Assembly: GCA_963677815.1 (NCBI GenBank)
Contig: OY782499.1
Location: 1,116,001-1,180,000, forward strand
Source of the DNA: JAEKNW01 sp963677815
Lineage (GTDB): Bacteria > Cloacimonadota > Cloacimonadia > Cloacimonadales > JAFGVF01
Direction: 5' to 3'
DNA length: 64,000 nt
Part shown: positions 62,465-64,000 of the stretch, piece by piece
Numbering within the stretch: the first letter of the stretch is position 1
How the letters are laid out: each line of letters starts with the position of its first letter
Notes under the pieces: generated by a model
The model's input: only the letters and a program-made list of their open reading frames with translations
Databases searched by the model: none
Told to the model about the DNA's origin: nothing
Position numbers and translations under genes: made by a program

Positions 62465-62598
62465 TTAGTTTTCAGAGTTAGTCACTCGAAAATCTTTAGC
62501 ATTCTCCCCGGATGCTAAATTCTCTCAAATGTGCTTAGTGTGGGATTTACAGTTAAAGATAGTGTGGTGGTATCTTTAATGAGTAAATCCCTTTTTTT
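62465..62598 (+). ncRNA. Putative sigma-54-dependent small RNA
   Basis: An RNA of about 134 bases is predicted between the -24/-12 promoter and a strong terminator, with no ORF or ribosome site. Hairpin 1 is TTTAGCAT/ATGCTAAA (62495-62519) with loop TCTCCCCGG; the C-rich loop is complementary to GGAGA ribosome sites. Hairpin 2 is the terminator. The start is estimated from promoter geometry. A regulatory RNA is inferred from this structure. Confidence 0.55.
62542..62598 (+). terminator. Two-part Rho-independent terminator
   Basis: GGGATTTAC (62542-62550) pairs with GTAAATCCC (62583-62591). Inside, TTAAAGATA (62553-62561) pairs with TATCTTTAA (62571-62579). Seven T follow. From here to 62990 the DNA is AT-rich; only a TTTTACAT/ATGTAAAA inverted repeat (62652-62692) stands out. 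Confidence 0.85.
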
Positions 62599-62990
62599 AT
62601 TCTCTAGATTTCTTTTCTTGTTATACTGGTGTAAGTGTAGAAAATATAATGTTTTACATTAATGTGTAATACCCTGTATTCACCATGTAAAATTCAACTA
62701 CTTAATAAAAGATAAAATAGTCCAATAAAACAGAAAACTTAAACTAATCAACTAGAACAATTATAGGCGTCTTTTTTTTACAAGATCTAGCTTTGGTAAA
62801 GAGTATTTTGGAAAATATACTAGTGTTAACATAGTAGATAGATGTATTATCTGTTTACGAAACTATGTTTACTCTTTACATGTTTCATAAAAAATACAAT
62901 TTTAATCGATAAAAATATATTTAATAATTTAAGGAAAAAATTAAGGCTAAGCTTCGTTAAAGAAAAAAGAAAAATTTTTAATTTTTCCTA

Positions 62991-63020
62991 TTGACAGAAA
63001 TTTTAGCTAGTGCATAAAAT
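62991..63020 (+). promoter_or_regulatory. Sigma-70-type promoter
   Basis: TTGACA (62991-62996) and TAAAAT (63015-63020) are spaced by 18 bp, about 50 bp before the start codon of the next gene. Confidence 0.65.
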
Positions 63021-63068
63021 GACAATGTATAGAAAAATTTAAAAAACTAAGTCAAAGGAGAATATATT

Positions 63069-64000
63069 ATGAACAAAAAGCTGCTAACCTTACTAGCTTT
63101 ATTAGTCGCTATGACCTCCCTTTTTGCTGTTTATGTAGAAATCGGGGATGGGACAGAGACCACTAATTATTTACCATTTTATGGATTTTATGATTATAGC
63201 TGGTCAAATTATATTTTAACCTCCGAGCAAATCGGAGATGCAATCGATATTAACGAAATTCAATTTAACGTAGGTAACACTCCAAGCAACTATGCTATGG
63301 AAAACCAACAAGTTTATATGAAACTAACTACTGAAACAGAAGTTACTGTAGCATATCCAGATCCTGCAAACAATGATTTTACTCTTGTTTTTGATGGTTC
63401 AGTAACTTGGAATGAAGGTGGTTGGCAAGGTGTTATTTTTGACACTAATTTTGCTTATGATGGTACATCTAACCTACAAATAGTATGGATAAACAATGAT
63501 TCAACTTATGCTAGTGGATATCCAAACTTCCTAAAAACTACCACAGAAATTAACACAGCTGCTTATAAATATGCAGATAATACTTTCCCAGTAACAGACG
63601 GTACTCTTCAAACAAATTTCCCAAACACTCGTTTAGGTTATGCAGTTGAAGGTGCTCCTGGCTACCCAACTTTAGTTTCTCCTGAAAATAACTCACTTAA
63701 TAATGAACTTGATACTGAGTTAGTTTGGACAAATGGTGAAAATACTGATTTCGTAGATGTATATTTCTCAATGACTGAAGCTGATGTAGTAAATAATGAA
63801 GAATCAGCTTTAGTAGTTGATGGACAACTAGTAACTTCTTTTGCTCCAACTTTAGAAAATGCAAGTGTTTATTACTGGAAAGTTGTAGCTGCTAATGCAA
63901 ACTCAGAAATCACTGCAGAAACCAATGTTTTTGCATTTTCAACAACTTATGGAATTGCAGAAGTTCCTTACTTTGAAGGTTTTGAAAATGTAACAACTCC
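63069..64000 (+). CDS. Secreted multi-domain protein, 3' end outside window
   Basis: The frame starts at ATG 63069 after AAAGGAG and is open to the window end (310 codons). A signal peptide (MNKKLLTLLALLVAMTSLFA) is followed by a beta-rich domain (about 20-195) and an FN3-like segment (about 200-295: PTLVSPENNSLNNELDTELVWT...YYWKVVAAN). The last residues, VPYFEGFENVTTP, look like the start of a choice-of-anchor J domain. Such proteins in this lineage normally end in a sorting domain, which would lie beyond the edge. Promoter is of the vegetative type, unlike the sigma-54 group. Confidence 0.8.
   Translation, partial: MNKKLLTLLALLVAMTSLFAVYVEIGDGTETTNYLPFYGFYDYSWSNYILTSEQIGDAIDINEIQFNVGNTPSNYAMENQQVYMKLTTETEVTVAYPDPANNDFTLVFDGSVTWNEGGWQGVIFDTNFAYDGTSNLQIVWINNDSTYASGYPNFLKTTTEINTAAYKYADNTFPVTDGTLQTNFPNTRLGYAVEGAPGYPTLVSPENNSLNNELDTELVWTNGENTDFVDVYFSMTEADVVNNEESALVVDGQLVTSFAPTLENASVYYWKVVAANANSEITAETNVFAFSTTYGIAEVPYFEGFENVTT

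Overview
The window is AT-rich bacterial DNA. Many proteins carry an N-terminal signal peptide and a C-terminal sorting domain of the NYPNPFNP type, as in type IX-like secreted proteins. They occur with PorV/PorQ-like barrels, a GldA/GldF/GldG-type ABC operon and a BatA-type VWA protein. This combination fits candidate phylum Cloacimonadota or a related FCB-superphylum lineage. That placement is an inference from gene content; no rRNA gene is present.

Layout. 1-5.7 kb: the end of a large secreted protein, a PorV-like outer-membrane protein and a second sorted protein. 5.7-6.5 kb: repeat block. 6.5-11.2 kb: MATE exporter, ZIP zinc transporter and two DMT transporters. 11.2-25.4 kb: four secreted surface proteins (three with GLUG beta-helix repeats) and a TPR-AAA+ sigma-54 activator. 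25.8-28.9 kb: rpsP-khpA-rimM-trmD-(SPOUT methylase)-rplS, then acpS. 28.9-30 kb: second repeat block. 30-37.5 kb: fhs, a LytTR two-component pair, a methyltransferase, a small P-loop kinase and argS. 37.8-43.5 kb: Gld-like ABC operon, MFS exporter and AhpD-like protein. 43.7-46.2 kb: hybrid histidine kinase broken by a frameshift. 46.4-52.5 kb: ribBA, an RluA-family pseudouridine synthase, a membrane PAS protein, KtrA/KtrB-type potassium uptake and adk. 53.4-57.7 kb: YggS, PlsY-like, PorQ-like and BatA-like proteins. 58-62.3 kb: FeoA, cupin, amidohydrolase, rpiB and glyA. 62.4-64 kb: a probable sigma-54-driven small RNA and the start of another secreted protein.

The main discovery is at 11.5-25.4 kb. 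All four surface-protein genes have a good -24/-12 (sigma-54) promoter. Each also has a shared element of about 45 bp lying 104-106 bp upstream of the -24 box in the same orientation. The neighbouring gene encodes an NtrC-class activator with TPR repeats in place of a receiver domain. Together they look like a self-contained, co-regulated adhesin regulon. A fifth sigma-54-type promoter at 62.44 kb precedes a two-hairpin RNA that ends in a terminator.

Intergenic DNA is unusually rich in small structured repeats. They include a MITE-like palindrome family (at least seven copies or relics), 63-bp tandem hairpin units, a duplicated multibranch element, a 256-bp palindrome and several hairpin families. 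No tRNA, rRNA, CRISPR array or transposase gene was recognised.
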